Assembly: GCF_009908165.1 (NCBI RefSeq)
Contig: NZ_JAAAUC010000005.1
Span: forward strand, 1 to 64,000
DNA: 64,000 nucleotides
Direction: 5' to 3'
DNA from: Frigidibacter albus
Lineage (GTDB): Bacteria > Pseudomonadota > Alphaproteobacteria > Rhodobacterales > Rhodobacteraceae
Shown here piece by piece: positions 47,475 through 56,028 of the stretch. Below the pieces are notes generated by a model. The model saw nothing but the letters and a program-made list of their open reading frames with translations, had not been told where the DNA came from and did no database searches. The number at the start of each line of letters is the position of its first letter. Positions within the stretch are counted from its first letter, which is position 1. Position numbers and translations under genes: made by a program.

Positions 47475-48260
47475 ATGACCGAAGCAGCCACGGCAATGGC
47501 CTCTGGGGAACGCGCCCCGGACCGCAAGGTGTTCCGCATCACCGGCGCCGACCGCGAGGCTTTCCTGCAAGGGCTCGTCACCAATGACCTGCGCAAGCTG
47601 GCGGCAGGCCCGGTCTATGCCGCGTTCCTGACGGCGCAGGGCAAGTATCTGGCCGATTTCCTGCTGATCCCCGACGGGGAGGCCATACTCCTCGACATCA
47701 AGGACACCATCGCCGAGGCCTTTACACGCCGCCTGTCGATGTATCGCCTGCGCGCCGATGTGCAGATCACCCCCACCGAGATCCATGTCTGGCGCGGCCT
47801 CGGCCCGGCCCCGGTGGCGGCAGTCCCCGACCCGCGCGACGCGACCCTCGGCTGGCGGCTCTACACCGCCGCCGAAGGGCCCGTGGCTGCAGATCCCATC
47901 GACTGGGACGCGATCCGCGTCGCCGCCTGCATCCCCGAAACCGGGGCGGAGCTGATCCCGGATGACACCTATATCCTCGAGGCCGGGTTCGAGCGGCTGA
48001 ACGGCGTCGACTTCCGCAAGGGCTGCTATGTCGGGCAGGAAGTCACCGCCCGGATGAAGCACAAGACCGAGCTGCGGAAGGGCTTCCGCACGGTTGTGGT
48101 GGAGGGCGCTGCCCCGGTCGGGACCGAGCTTCTGGCGGACGGGAAACCTGCGGGGACGCTCTACACCCAGTCTGGCGGCAAGGGCATCGCCTTCCTGCGC
48201 TTCGACCGGGCACAGGGCGAGATGCTGGCGGGGGATGCAAAGGTGCGGTTGGCGGAGTAG
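47475..48260 (+). CDS. ygfZ: YgfZ/GcvT-domain folate-binding protein
   Basis: A 261-residue member of the COG0354 family. The diagnostic KGCYVGQE motif with its conserved Cys is at FRKGCYVGQEVTAR. Such proteins use tetrahydrofolate in the maintenance or assembly of iron-sulfur clusters in enzymes, as shown for E. coli YgfZ. N-terminal regions RITGADREAFLQGLVTNDLR and LTAQGKYLADFLL are typical. The ATG at 47475 has GGAGAGCGG upstream. Monocistronic and followed by repeat B copy 3. Confidence 0.9.
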   Translation: MTEAATAMASGERAPDRKVFRITGADREAFLQGLVTNDLRKLAAGPVYAAFLTAQGKYLADFLLIPDGEAILLDIKDTIAEAFTRRLSMYRLRADVQITPTEIHVWRGLGPAPVAAVPDPRDATLGWRLYTAAEGPVAADPIDWDAIRVAACIPETGAELIPDDTYILEAGFERLNGVDFRKGCYVGQEVTARMKHKTELRKGFRTVVVEGAAPVGTELLADGKPAGTLYTQSGGKGIAFLRFDRAQGEMLAGDAKVRLAE

Positions 48261-48340
48261 GGTTTCGACTCTCTTCCAAACCTCATGCCGCTCTGTTCTG
48301 GCGGAAAAAGGCGAGGAACTGCCGCCACTCGCACCGCTCT

Positions 48341-48570
48341 CCTTGGCGAAGGCCATCGCCTTCGCCACGCACCGCCATCTCAACCCAACCGGACGGGCCC
48401 CCAAAGGGCCCGGACAGCGCCCGCCCCGCCCTTGGCGGGCGCCTCTCGCCCGCCAGGTCGGGCGCTGTCCTCACACGGTCTAATGCTGCCGGTGGCTCCG
48501 GGGGTACACGTCCCGCACGGGCGGGGCGAGGCAGTGCCTCGCCTGTTCCCGCCCGATCCGACCGGCCCGC
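48341..48570 (+). repeat. Intergenic repeat family B, copy 3
   Basis: A full-length copy about 230 bases long and nearly identical to copy 1 in inverse orientation: CCTTGGCGAAGGCCATCGCC, GACGGGCCCCCAAAGGGCCC, GCGCCCGCCCCGCCCTTGGC, CTCGCCCGCCAGGTCGGGCG, ACGGGCGGGGCGAGGCAGTG. It lies in the 573-base gap between convergent ygfZ and efp. The rest of that gap holds the efp terminator and nothing else recognised; short frames in 48600-48830 are not supported. Confidence 0.8.
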
Positions 48571-48787
48571 TATTCCCGACCAATTCCCTTTACATACGAC
48601 ATACATATGGCTTCTGTATGCCTTCTGTATCCCGCCCCAGAGCCTCTCCAGCCCCACCCCACCGAACGCTGCGTCAACACGCCGCGCCGCTGCGTTAACC
48701 GCTTTGCACAACCGTCAGGCGGTTTTGCAACGTGCGCCCCCGTCACGACCCGCCCCGCCGCGTTAACCCCCGCCCCCGGAATCGCAA

Positions 48788-48813
48788 AAGGCCGCACCCT
48801 GCGGCGCGGCCTT
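48788..48813 (-). terminator. Intrinsic terminator of efp
   Basis: Perfect 8-bp stem AAGGCCGC / GCGGCCTT with a 10-base loop, followed on the minus strand by TTGCG. It lies 21 bases past the efp stop. Confidence 0.7.
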
Positions 48814-48833
48814 GTCTCGCTCGGCACCTGAAT

Positions 48834-49397
48834 TCAGGCGCGCTCGGAATATTCCATCAGCTCGGTATGCACGACGATATCCTCGCCCGGCCCCACGAAG
48901 GGCGGCACCATGACGCGCACGCCATTGTCGAGGATCGCCGGCTTGTAGCTGTTCGCCGCGGTCTGGCCCTTCTGCACAGGCTCGGTGTCCACCACCTTGC
49001 AGATCACCTTCTGCGGCAGCTGCACCGACAGGGCTTCCTCGCCGTAATACTCGATCGAGGCGGTCATCCCGTCCTGCAGGAACGGCCGGCGATCGCCCAG
49101 AAGGTCGGCCGGAAGCTCGGTCTGCTCAAAGGTCTCGCTGTCCATGAACACCAGCATTCCATCGGTTTCATACAGGAATTGCTGGTCTTTCGTCTCCAGC
49201 CGCACCTGCTCGACCTTGTCTTCCGACCGGAAGCGCTCGTTCAGCTTGCGCCCGTCGCGCAGGTTCTTCAGCTCGACCTGGGCAAAGGCCCCGCCCTTGC
49301 CCGGCTTCACATGGCTGACCTTGACCGCAGCCCACAGGCCGCCGTCATGCTCCACGGTGATACCGGGGCGGATTTCGTTGCCGTTGATCTTGGGCAT
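48834..49397 (-). CDS. efp: Elongation factor P
   Basis: A 187-residue three-domain OB-fold protein that rescues ribosomes stalled at polyproline. The N-terminal domain has [20 protein letters not shown] and the tip sequence [16 protein letters not shown], with the lysine that may be modified by EpmA. The C-terminal part holds [15 protein letters not shown]-like sequence [22 protein letters not shown]. The ATG at 49397 fits the standard start ([12 protein letters not shown]). Monocistronic with a strong terminator. Confidence 0.96.
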   Translation of the reverse strand: MPKINGNEIRPGITVEHDGGLWAAVKVSHVKPGKGGAFAQVELKNLRDGRKLNERFRSEDKVEQVRLETKDQQFLYETDGMLVFMDSETFEQTELPADLLGDRRPFLQDGMTASIEYYGEEALSVQLPQKVICKVVDTEPVQKGQTAANSYKPAILDNGVRVMVPPFVGPGEDIVVHTELMEYSERA

Positions 49398-49617
49398 GGA
49401 ACTTAAAGCCTCGTGGACTGGTTGATGGCGTATCGCCCGCACCTATATCTGGGTGGCTGCCCTGTGGCAAGCAACCGAAAGATGGTGACGCGAGGCCCTA
49501 AGCCATGCAACAGGTGCATGACTGCCATACGAAATAGGGTCCCCCGAATCACTCGGGATTAGACATATTCGGCCGCACGCCAACAGACGCAAGAGCAATA
49601 AAAAAGGACCACACAAA

Positions 49618-49938
49618 ATGCGCGATTTCGTTGACGGCACCGCATTCAACTACGAGCAAGGCCAGCGCGCGCGCAAACTCTTCGCCGCCGTCGTCCTCGC
49701 CGCCCTTGATGATGCGATTGCCGATGACAAGAAATACGGCAACGGGCCGGAACAGATCGCCCGTTGGGCGCGGTCCCGTGACGGGCGCGAAGTGCTGTCC
49801 TGTGCCGGGATCGACCCGAACGAGCGGGTGGTCAAGGGCCTGATGGAATTCGTGTCGAAGGGTGTCCGCACCTCTGTCGCGCTGTCGCGCGAGGAAAGTG
49901 AGCGCCGTCACGCGCTGGAAGAAGCCGAAGCCGCCTGA
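49618..49938 (+). CDS. Conserved small protein (possibly DUF6280)
   Basis: A 106-residue soluble protein starting MRDFVDGTAFNYEQGQRARK, with a central region KLFAAVVLAALDDAIADDKK and a basic C-terminal helix. I recall near-identical proteins across Rhodobacterales, annotated as DUF6280, but the name is from memory. AAAAAAGGA precedes the ATG, and a strong terminator follows 30 bases after the stop, which supports a real monocistronic gene. Function unknown. Confidence 0.75.
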   Translation: MRDFVDGTAFNYEQGQRARKLFAAVVLAALDDAIADDKKYGNGPEQIARWARSRDGREVLSCAGIDPNERVVKGLMEFVSKGVRTSVALSREESERRHALEEAEAA

Positions 49939-49968
49939 CCCGGCCACTTCGCTGCCGACAAGGCTTGC

Positions 49969-50002
49969 AAGACGCGCCCCACCGGGGGCGCGTCTTGTTT
50001 TT
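49969..50002 (+). terminator. Intrinsic terminator of the small conserved gene
   Basis: Perfect 11-bp stem AAGACGCGCCC / GGGCGCGTCTT with a 6-base loop, followed by GTTTTT. One of the clearest terminators in the window. It may also terminate the convergent popZ-like gene (its stop is 42 bases away). Confidence 0.9.
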
Positions 50003-50043
50003 GCATGTTCGGATTAGGAAGCGCGCCGTGGCTGGCCGTGTGG

Positions 50044-51435
50044 CTACTCGAAGTCGCGCGACGCCAGGGCCCGCTGGATCTCGCGCCGAACGAGCTTGCG
50101 CACGCTGCGGGTGATGCGCTCGCCGAGTGTGCCCTGCAGCTCCTGCCGGATGATCTCGGACACCAGCGCACGTAGCGCAACCTCGTCCAGAACCGTCTCC
50201 TCGACATCGTCGAAGAGGCCGTCCTCGTCGTCTTCCTCGGCCTCCAGCAGGTCGGTGTCCTCCGGCTCGCCGCGCAGCCAGCCGCGGCCTGCGGCCGAGA
50301 TCGGCGGCGTCGCGCCCCAACCAAGACCACCTGCAAGATGCAGTCGGCGGGGCTGGTTGTCCGGCACGGGGTCGTCCTGCCAGTCCGGGGCGTCGGACCG
50401 GGCCGCTTCGGGGAAGTCCGGCTCGCCCGGGTCCATATCCTCGGCCTCGGCCGCCCAGAAGCGGTCTGCGAGGTCGGGCTCCGGGTCGGCATAGGCATCT
50501 GCCGCGGTGTCCCCCGGCAGAACATCCGGCTGTTCCGGCGCAAGCGCCTCAGGCTCCTCAGGTGCAAGCGCCTCAGGCTCATCGAGTGCGGCAGTCTCGG
50601 GCTCTTCCGGCGCAAGCTCCAGCCCCTCCGCCTTGCCCTCCGCCCCATGCTCGGTCAGATCGCCCGGAGCGGACCATTCCATCGTCTCGGGATACTGGCT
50701 CCACAGCCCCTCGGGCCGTGCATCGCCGCTGTCGGAGACAAGCCGGACCGGACTGTCGGCCACGGGCGAACTTGCCTCCTCGGCCGCGGGCTCGGCATCC
50801 TGAGAGCTGTCATCCTGCGCTGCGCCGTCCAGCCCTGCGTCCATCGCGGCAAACTCTTCCGGCGCAGCCCCGATCTCCGTCTCTCCGGCATCGTCCACCG
50901 CTGCCGGACCGGCGGAAACGACTGCCGCGAGGCTGGTTGCGAATTCGTCGAACTCGACCGGACTGTCCGGCTCGCTGCCATCCGGCTCCCAGTCGCCACC
51001 GGACCCGGAAATTGCCGCCTCGAGCTCGGCGATGGTCTCCTCCAGGCTGGCGCGTAGGCTGGCGGAGTCGTGGTCCACCACGCGCAGCGCCGGGGTCAGC
51101 ACCAAGGGATCGGGCTGGGCCTGCGCTTCGTGCGAAGGCTCAGGCTCGAGCTCGTCGAGGGCAGGCTCTTGGGGCTCCTCCGCGTGCAGACCCTGCAGCG
51201 AGTCGGGCGCAATGTACGAGCTATCACCTTCACCCGTCGTTTCCTCGGCCTCGCCTTCAGCCGCCTTCACTGGGGCCGCGCTCAAGACCGGGCGGGGATG
51301 CATGGCGGCGGGGCGCGAGGGCTCCGGCCGCAAAGTGGCGGCGCCCTGCGGCACCGTCTGATCCTCGGACACCAGCCTGCGGATGGAGGACAGCACATCC
51401 TCGATTTCGACCTTGGTCATCGGGTCAGACATCAT
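50044..51435 (-). CDS. PopZ-like polar organising protein (DUF2497 type), enlarged
   Basis: A 463-residue acidic protein with PopZ-like architecture. The short N-terminal helix (MTKVEIEDVLSSIRRLVSED) matches the PopZ consensus EEILASIRRIISED. A very long Glu/Asp/Pro/Ala-rich disordered linker (about residues 30-400) holds imperfect repeats such as EPEALAPEEPEALAPEQP. The C-terminal helical block (LVSEIIRQELQGTLGERITR) resembles the oligomerisation region. Caulobacter PopZ (177 residues) anchors ParB-parS at the cell pole. It is far longer here. As I recall, popZ lies beside a tolC homologue in Caulobacter, as here. Function is inferred from architecture and neighbourhood. Confidence 0.6.
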   Translation of the reverse strand: MMSDPMTKVEIEDVLSSIRRLVSEDQTVPQGAATLRPEPSRPAAMHPRPVLSAAPVKAAEGEAEETTGEGDSSYIAPDSLQGLHAEEPQEPALDELEPEPSHEAQAQPDPLVLTPALRVVDHDSASLRASLEETIAELEAAISGSGGDWEPDGSEPDSPVEFDEFATSLAAVVSAGPAAVDDAGETEIGAAPEEFAAMDAGLDGAAQDDSSQDAEPAAEEASSPVADSPVRLVSDSGDARPEGLWSQYPETMEWSAPGDLTEHGAEGKAEGLELAPEEPETAALDEPEALAPEEPEALAPEQPDVLPGDTAADAYADPEPDLADRFWAAEAEDMDPGEPDFPEAARSDAPDWQDDPVPDNQPRRLHLAGGLGWGATPPISAAGRGWLRGEPEDTDLLEAEEDDEDGLFDDVEETVLDEVALRALVSEIIRQELQGTLGERITRSVRKLVRREIQRALASRDFE

Positions 51436-51539
51436 GCCCCCTTCTGGAATTGGCCAAGGTTAGCCCCGACCGGGCCACAAGACAACCGCGGCGGACCGGA
51501 CATGACAGCAACGTGCCGCACAGGCGCGCGGCGCGCAGG

Positions 51540-52910
51540 TCACTCCTGGCCGATGGCGCGCAGCACGCGGTCAAGGCTTCTGCCCTGCGTGCTGGTAAGC
51601 GGCGCATTCTTGACAGCCTCGTAATACGCGGCGGGGTCATAGGTCGGGATCCCGAGGTTCAGATGCTCTGCGGTCAACAGACCCATAGAGGCCAAAAGCG
51701 AATAAATCGATACTTGCAGATTGGCCTCGGCATCAATGCGCGTTGCGCGGGCATCAAGCAGGTCCTGCTCGGCATCGAGCACGTCGAGCGTGGTGCGGGC
51801 CCCGAGATTGGCTTCTTCGCGCACACCTTCATAGGCAGCGGTCGCGGCGCGGATCTGCTCGTCGGTGGCGCTGATCTGGGCGCGGGCGACGGCGATGGCC
51901 GACCAGGCCTCGCCCACCGATTGTCCGATATTCACGCCAGCCTGCAGCAGCGCGGCGCGCGAGGCGTCGCGGCCGGCAATGGCTTGGCGGTGCAGCGACG
52001 ACAGCGCGCCGCCCGAATAGATCGGCTGCGACAGGCTGACGCCTGCGGACATCGTGTCATCGCCGGTGTCGGTGCGGCCAGCCCGGACCGTGGCATCGAC
52101 GCTGGGTCCGCGCTGTGCCGAGGCAAGGCTCACCTGCAGTTCGGACACGGCCACCTGGCGCTGTGCCTCGCGCAGCGAGGGATGGGTGCGCAGGGCGATG
52201 GCCTTGGCCTCGTCCAGCGTCGCCGGCAGAGCAGGCGGGCGGGGGGCAGGCGCCAGCGCCGCCGGATAATGGCCGGTGGCCGCCTTGTAGGCCTCTCGCG
52301 CGACACTGAGATTGCCCGAGGCCGCGGCCGCACCGGCCCGCGCGGCAGCAAGCTGTGCCTCGGCCAGCGCCACGTCGGTGCGGGTCACCTCGCCGACCTC
52401 GAAGCGGTCTTCGGCGGCCCGCAACTCCTCGCCGATAACGCGGACGGAGTTCTCGTTGATCGCCACACTCTCGGTCGCAGAGCGCACGTCGAAATAGGCG
52501 CTGACGGCATCCAGCAGCACGCCCTGTTCGACCTGGACCAAAGATTCGCGGGCGGCCAGAACGCTCTCCTGCGCGATCAGCACGCCCAGCCGTGAGCGGC
52601 CGCTGTCGAACAGCGTGAGCGAGGCACTGAGCCCGATCGAGGCCGAGTATCCGCTGGTCACCGCGGTGCGGGAATAGCCGGAGTCGGCGACGAAGGCGAA
52701 GACCGGCCGCAGCGCGGCGATGGCGCCGGCCACATCCTCATCGGTGGCGCGCAACACGGCGCGGTTCTGTTCCAGAAGGTTGGACTGCCGATAGGCCGAG
52801 ACCAGCGCATCGGCGAGCGTTTCCGCCCGGGCCGGGGCCGCTATCGCCAGGGCCAGCCCCACCGCAAGGGCTGCTGCGCGCCAACCCGTCCGTCTTGTCT
52901 GATAAGCCAT
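51540..52910 (-). CDS. tolC: TolC family outer membrane efflux/secretion channel
   Basis: A 456-residue outer-membrane protein with a signal peptide (WRAAALAVGLALAIAAPARA) and the twofold repeat of TolC: each half carries long helical hairpins (LLQAGVNIGQSVGEAWSAIA; EANLGARTTLDVLDAEQDLL) and strand segments such as LSASLTLFDSG and VSLSQPIYSGG. It forms the trimeric exit duct for RND pumps or type I secretion. It is in the middle of the minus-strand run pcm-tolC-popZ-like with about 100-base gaps, so it may be co-transcribed with pcm. Confidence 0.92.
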   Translation of the reverse strand: MAYQTRRTGWRAAALAVGLALAIAAPARAETLADALVSAYRQSNLLEQNRAVLRATDEDVAGAIAALRPVFAFVADSGYSRTAVTSGYSASIGLSASLTLFDSGRSRLGVLIAQESVLAARESLVQVEQGVLLDAVSAYFDVRSATESVAINENSVRVIGEELRAAEDRFEVGEVTRTDVALAEAQLAAARAGAAAASGNLSVAREAYKAATGHYPAALAPAPRPPALPATLDEAKAIALRTHPSLREAQRQVAVSELQVSLASAQRGPSVDATVRAGRTDTGDDTMSAGVSLSQPIYSGGALSSLHRQAIAGRDASRAALLQAGVNIGQSVGEAWSAIAVARAQISATDEQIRAATAAYEGVREEANLGARTTLDVLDAEQDLLDARATRIDAEANLQVSIYSLLASMGLLTAEHLNLGIPTYDPAAYYEAVKNAPLTSTQGRSLDRVLRAIGQE

Positions 52911-53037
52911 CGATGCCGTCCTGTTCTGCCCGAGTCCCGGTTCGCCCTTGGGCGAGGCTTGCGCTTCGCGTCTTGCGCCCCGCGTCTGTCACGCACCGGG
53001 CGCGGGTTTCCGTCGCGCCAGATGCAGAAAAGCGGCC

Positions 53038-53691
53038 TTACAGAATAAAGCCGCGGCCTTTTTCAAACCCGGGAAGAACCGGGGCCGATGCGTTGAAGGC
53101 AAAGCGCCAGGTCACCGCACCGTCGGATTTATGGCCGACGCGGGCGACGCCCAGGGCGCCCTCCATGAAGATGCAGCCGATGCGGCCGCCCTCTTTCAGC
53201 TGCGCCAGAATCGCTTCGGGCACGGTTTCGGCGGCGCCCTCGATGGTGATCACGTCATAGGGTCCGTGCTTGGCAGCGCCCGCCACCAGCGGCCCGGCAA
53301 TCACCGCGGCATTGTCGGCGCCCGCCTCGGACAGCACGGCCTGCGCCTCGGCGGCCAGGCTCTCATCCTCTTCGACGGCCACGACAGCCTCGGCCAGACG
53401 CGCGATTACCGCCGCCGAATAGCCAAGCCCGCAGCCGATATCGAGCACCAGCTCGGTCGGCTGGATGTCGAGCGCATCGAGCAGTTTTGCCAGCGTCCGC
53501 GCCTCGAGCACCACGCGGCGCGGGCCGATGGTGATGTTCTCGCCCATATAGGCGGCCTCGCGCAGGGCGGCCGGCACGAAACTTTCGCGCGGAATGGCCA
53601 GCATCGCCTCGATAATCGGGAACTTGGTCACATCGTTCGGCCGGACCTGCGTATCGACCATCATCGTGCGGCGCTGTGCGTAGTCAGCCAT
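53038..53691 (-). CDS. pcm: Protein-L-isoaspartate O-methyltransferase
   Basis: A 217-residue SAM-dependent methyltransferase. The Pcm/PrmC-like N-terminal [20 protein letters not shown], the SAM-binding motif [19 protein letters not shown], the second acidic motif [10 protein letters not shown] and the [17 protein letters not shown] region are visible. It repairs isoaspartyl residues in damaged proteins. The start ATG at 53691 begins the conserved N-terminus; upstream in-frame sequence is not conserved in type. It leads the pcm-tolC-popZ-like run. Confidence 0.88.
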   Translation of the reverse strand: MADYAQRRTMMVDTQVRPNDVTKFPIIEAMLAIPRESFVPAALREAAYMGENITIGPRRVVLEARTLAKLLDALDIQPTELVLDIGCGLGYSAAVIARLAEAVVAVEEDESLAAEAQAVLSEAGADNAAVIAGPLVAGAAKHGPYDVITIEGAAETVPEAILAQLKEGGRIGCIFMEGALGVARVGHKSDGAVTWRFAFNASAPVLPGFEKGRGFIL

Positions 53692-53896
53692 GAGTGAACT
53701 CTTCGGTCTGAATTTCCTGCGCTCGTCTTGCCACAGAACGGCAGGCGCGGCAACGGCGCTTGCAGCGCCATCTGTGCACAGGCGCAGAGGCGTGGCGCAG
53801 CCGGCACAACCCCCCGAGGCACTTGCAGCCACCAGCACGGCACGCGAGGCGCTTGCACGGCCCGCAGCCATGGTATAAGTGCGGCACACCTCCGGC

Positions 53897-53970
53897 GGCG
53901 GGTTGGCGGAGAGGTTACGCACCGGATTGCAAATCCGTGAAGACCGGTTCGATTCCGGTACCCGCCTCCA
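53897..53970 (+). tRNA. tRNA-Cys(GCA)
   Basis: A full cloverleaf: GGCGGGT at the 5' end pairs with ACCCGCC at the 3' end, anticodon arm CGGATTGCAAATCCG giving anticodon GCA, T-loop GGTTCGATTCC and an encoded CCA tail. Its 3' end lies 80 bases from the stop of an integrase gene, so it is the probable attachment site for the element to the right. Confidence 0.95.
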
Positions 53971-54050
53971 AGGTTTTCAAGGGGTTAGCCGCGTGCTTGC
54001 TCATTGGGTATCACCTCGGGTATCACGTTCTTGTTCCGGGCCTGTTCCGT

Positions 54051-55061
54051 TCACTGGCGCTTGAGTCGAGCTTGCCTCGCTCGCATCTGCTGCCGCGCCT
54101 CGCCCGCATACTTGGCGATCATCGCTTTCGTCGTGTGGCCGCTGTAGCTCGCAATCTCGTCGTCGTCGCACCCGGCCCATGCCAGTTCCTTCACACCGCG
54201 ATAGCGAAGGGCGTGAAGGTCGAAAGCCTCCAGCCCCAGCCGCTTGCGCTCTTTCAGCATCATGTCTGCGATGTAGCGATACCCCATCCTGCCCCCAGAC
54301 GGGGTGCAGAGGATCGGGCGGCTTGGCAGCGGTGTGAAGGGCAACTTCGCCTTGGCGCTCTCAAGCGCCTGCTTCAATGCCTCTGTGCAAGGCAGCTCCA
54401 GCGGCACATCGGTCTTATTCTGGCGCAACCGCAGGAGGCCATCGCCCTCCAACTCACAGTCGCCCCACGTGAACCCCGGCCAGTCGCCGGGGCGTTGTAC
54501 GGTGCCAACGCCAATCTCGAAGACCAGCAGCGCAAGTTCCTTTGCCTCGGCCCGGAACTTCTCCACCGCCCAATCTGGCCACGGCACATGCGGCTTCTTC
54601 TTGGCCTTCGGCATGGCCTTCGGGGTAATGCCGATAGCCGGGTTGTCCAGCCGCCAGCGCTTTCTGACCGCGACCTTGCAGAGCATGGAAATGGCAGTCG
54701 CTATGTAGTTGGCGAACCTGATCCGGTGCCGGTTCGCGTCCATCGCGTCGTAAATGTCGGCTTGGGTTAGCCTTGCGACGTCCTGCTTGCCCATCTTCTC
54801 GACCAGGTAGGCGAAGACCGGTTCAAGGTCTTTGCGGTAGCGCGGCGAATGGTTGGCCCACTCGTCAGAACCGCGCACGACCTCGATCAGCGCAGACCAG
54901 GACCGCTTGGCCTCTGCCCGCTTGCCGGTCATGATTTCCCAGTACTGAGCGTCAAACTCCGCGGTGCCCTCCGGTGCCAGCATCCGCACAAGCAGCTTGC
55001 CGCGCCGAAAATAGACCCGGCCGCTCGGGTGATCCCAGAGGTATTTCTTGCGCTTCACCAC
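54051..55061 (-). CDS. Phage-type tyrosine recombinase (integrase)
   Basis: A 336-residue integrase with an N-terminal arm/SAM-like domain (MVKRKKYLWDHPSGRVYFRR) and a C-terminal catalytic domain. Active-site residues of the family are seen: the first Arg in TVQRPGDWPGF (about residue 190), His283 and Arg286 in HALRYRG, His309 in SGHTTKAM and the nucleophile Tyr318 in IAKYAG. It catalyses site-specific insertion and excision at attB. Transcribed toward the tRNA-Cys gene, the usual arrangement for elements at tRNA 3' ends. Its start overlaps the upstream excisionase-like gene by seven bases. Confidence 0.92.
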   Translation of the reverse strand: MVKRKKYLWDHPSGRVYFRRGKLLVRMLAPEGTAEFDAQYWEIMTGKRAEAKRSWSALIEVVRGSDEWANHSPRYRKDLEPVFAYLVEKMGKQDVARLTQADIYDAMDANRHRIRFANYIATAISMLCKVAVRKRWRLDNPAIGITPKAMPKAKKKPHVPWPDWAVEKFRAEAKELALLVFEIGVGTVQRPGDWPGFTWGDCELEGDGLLRLRQNKTDVPLELPCTEALKQALESAKAKLPFTPLPSRPILCTPSGGRMGYRYIADMMLKERKRLGLEAFDLHALRYRGVKELAWAGCDDDEIASYSGHTTKAMIAKYAGEARQQMRARQARLKRQ

Positions 55062-55261
55062 TGGATGCCCCCGCCCTCAATCGCGTCTCCGCTGGCAATG
55101 CGCTTCAGATCCTCGACCGGCCAACGAACGAGGCCCGGCACCAGCTCACGCCCGCGCGGCAAATGGCCCGCCTCGACCGCCGCCCGAAACTCGGCCGGCT
55201 TCATGTCCAGAAGCTGGGCCGCAGTAGTTTCGCAGGCAAGGATCGGGGTGAAGCGAGCCAT
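55055..55261 (-). CDS. Small DNA-binding protein, excisionase/AlpA-like
   Basis: A 68-residue protein with a central helix-turn-helix-like stretch (AAQLLDMKPAEFRAAVEAGH, then LPRGRELVPGLVRWPVEDLK) as in MerR-like excisionases/AlpA proteins: conserved pattern of helix, L/P-R, and the W-x-DL ending. Its end overlaps the integrase start by seven bases, so it is translated with it. A role as recombination directionality factor is inferred from position and fold. Confidence 0.65.
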   Translation of the reverse strand: MARFTPILACETTAAQLLDMKPAEFRAAVEAGHLPRGRELVPGLVRWPVEDLKRIASGDAIEGGGIQW

Positions 55262-55266
55262 TTGCG

Positions 55267-55746
55267 TCAGTCCCCCACCACGCGGTTGCTGTCGGCTTCG
55301 GTGATGTAGTGAACGATGCGCACTCGGTGCCAGTCGAGGTTGATCACCTCGCAGCCGATCACATCGATCTGCTGCTTGTCGTTGATCATGATGAAGCCCT
55401 GGGTCACGTCGAACTCGGGCAGCAGGCGGTCCATCGACCCGAAGCTGGTAGCGACGATGAAAACGCGCGGGGCGTCGGGATAGACCTGCATGAAGTCCAG
55501 AATTTTGCAGGCTTTCGCACCGGCAGCGGCCGCGCTCATGCCACGGTCCATCTCGCCCTGATATTGGCGCAGCGCCACGATGTCATCGACGCTGAACGAG
55601 CGCGCCTTGCCTGGCGTGGTCTTCGGGGCGCAGGGGTAGAAGCCGGCATGGATCGCCTCGTTGAAGCGATCAGGGTTCGTGTTTGCGATCTCGCAGGCCA
55701 GTTTCGTGGTCGCGCGCAGATTGGTTTTCGTGGGCAGGTCGATCAT
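55267..55746 (-). CDS. Phage-borne regulator-like protein, unidentified family
   Basis: A 159-residue protein. The N-terminal half (ATTKLACEIANTNPDRFNEA; ARSFSVDDIVALRQYQGEMD) looks like a MerR-type DNA-binding domain with Lys/Arg before a short wing. The C-terminal half is beta-rich (FIMINDKQQIDVIGCEVINL), possibly a ligand or partner domain. Just upstream of the excisionase-like gene on the same strand, with a five-base gap. Immediately upstream lies an AT-rich intergenic region, so it could be the element's master repressor. I do not recognise a named family. Confidence 0.6.
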   Translation of the reverse strand: MIDLPTKTNLRATTKLACEIANTNPDRFNEAIHAGFYPCAPKTTPGKARSFSVDDIVALRQYQGEMDRGMSAAAAGAKACKILDFMQVYPDAPRVFIVATSFGSMDRLLPEFDVTQGFIMINDKQQIDVIGCEVINLDWHRVRIVHYITEADSNRVVGD

Positions 55747-56028
55747 GGTTCACCTCTTGGTTTCAGCAAGAACATAGCCGACCTATTGAGTATTGCAAGA
55801 GGATAGTGTGGAGCCGGGGTTGGCATAGGGCGACGGGCGAGCAGTTTTGATGCTCACCCGAAGTGTTCCACTTTTTCCGTTCGATTTCAATATGTTAGGA
55901 AAACGTTAAAACCCCCCTTCAATAGCCCTTTAAGCCCGTTTAAGAGGGTTAGCGCCTTTAACTCACCGTTTTTGCTCACCAAAAGCAGTGCGATGACTTG
56001 CGCGAAAGCGAATCACCTGAGCGCCCGA
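55747..56028. promoter_or_regulatory. AT-rich control region of the element
   Basis: A 282-base gap of clearly lower GC than the surroundings. It contains an inverted repeat GGCGAGCA (55836-55843) / TGCTCACC (55851-55858), three CTCACC units (55853, 55962, 55975) and three near-direct TTTAA-centred repeats (CCTTTAAGC, GTTTAAGAG, CCTTTAACT, about 55927-55962). It lies between the regulator/integrase genes and the cargo pair and may hold promoters, operators or a replication origin. None of these is proven by sequence alone. Confidence 0.4.

Noticed and set aside
48607-48831. Small open frame before the efp terminator
   Set aside because: No ribosome site, proline-rich random composition, and it overlaps the efp terminator.
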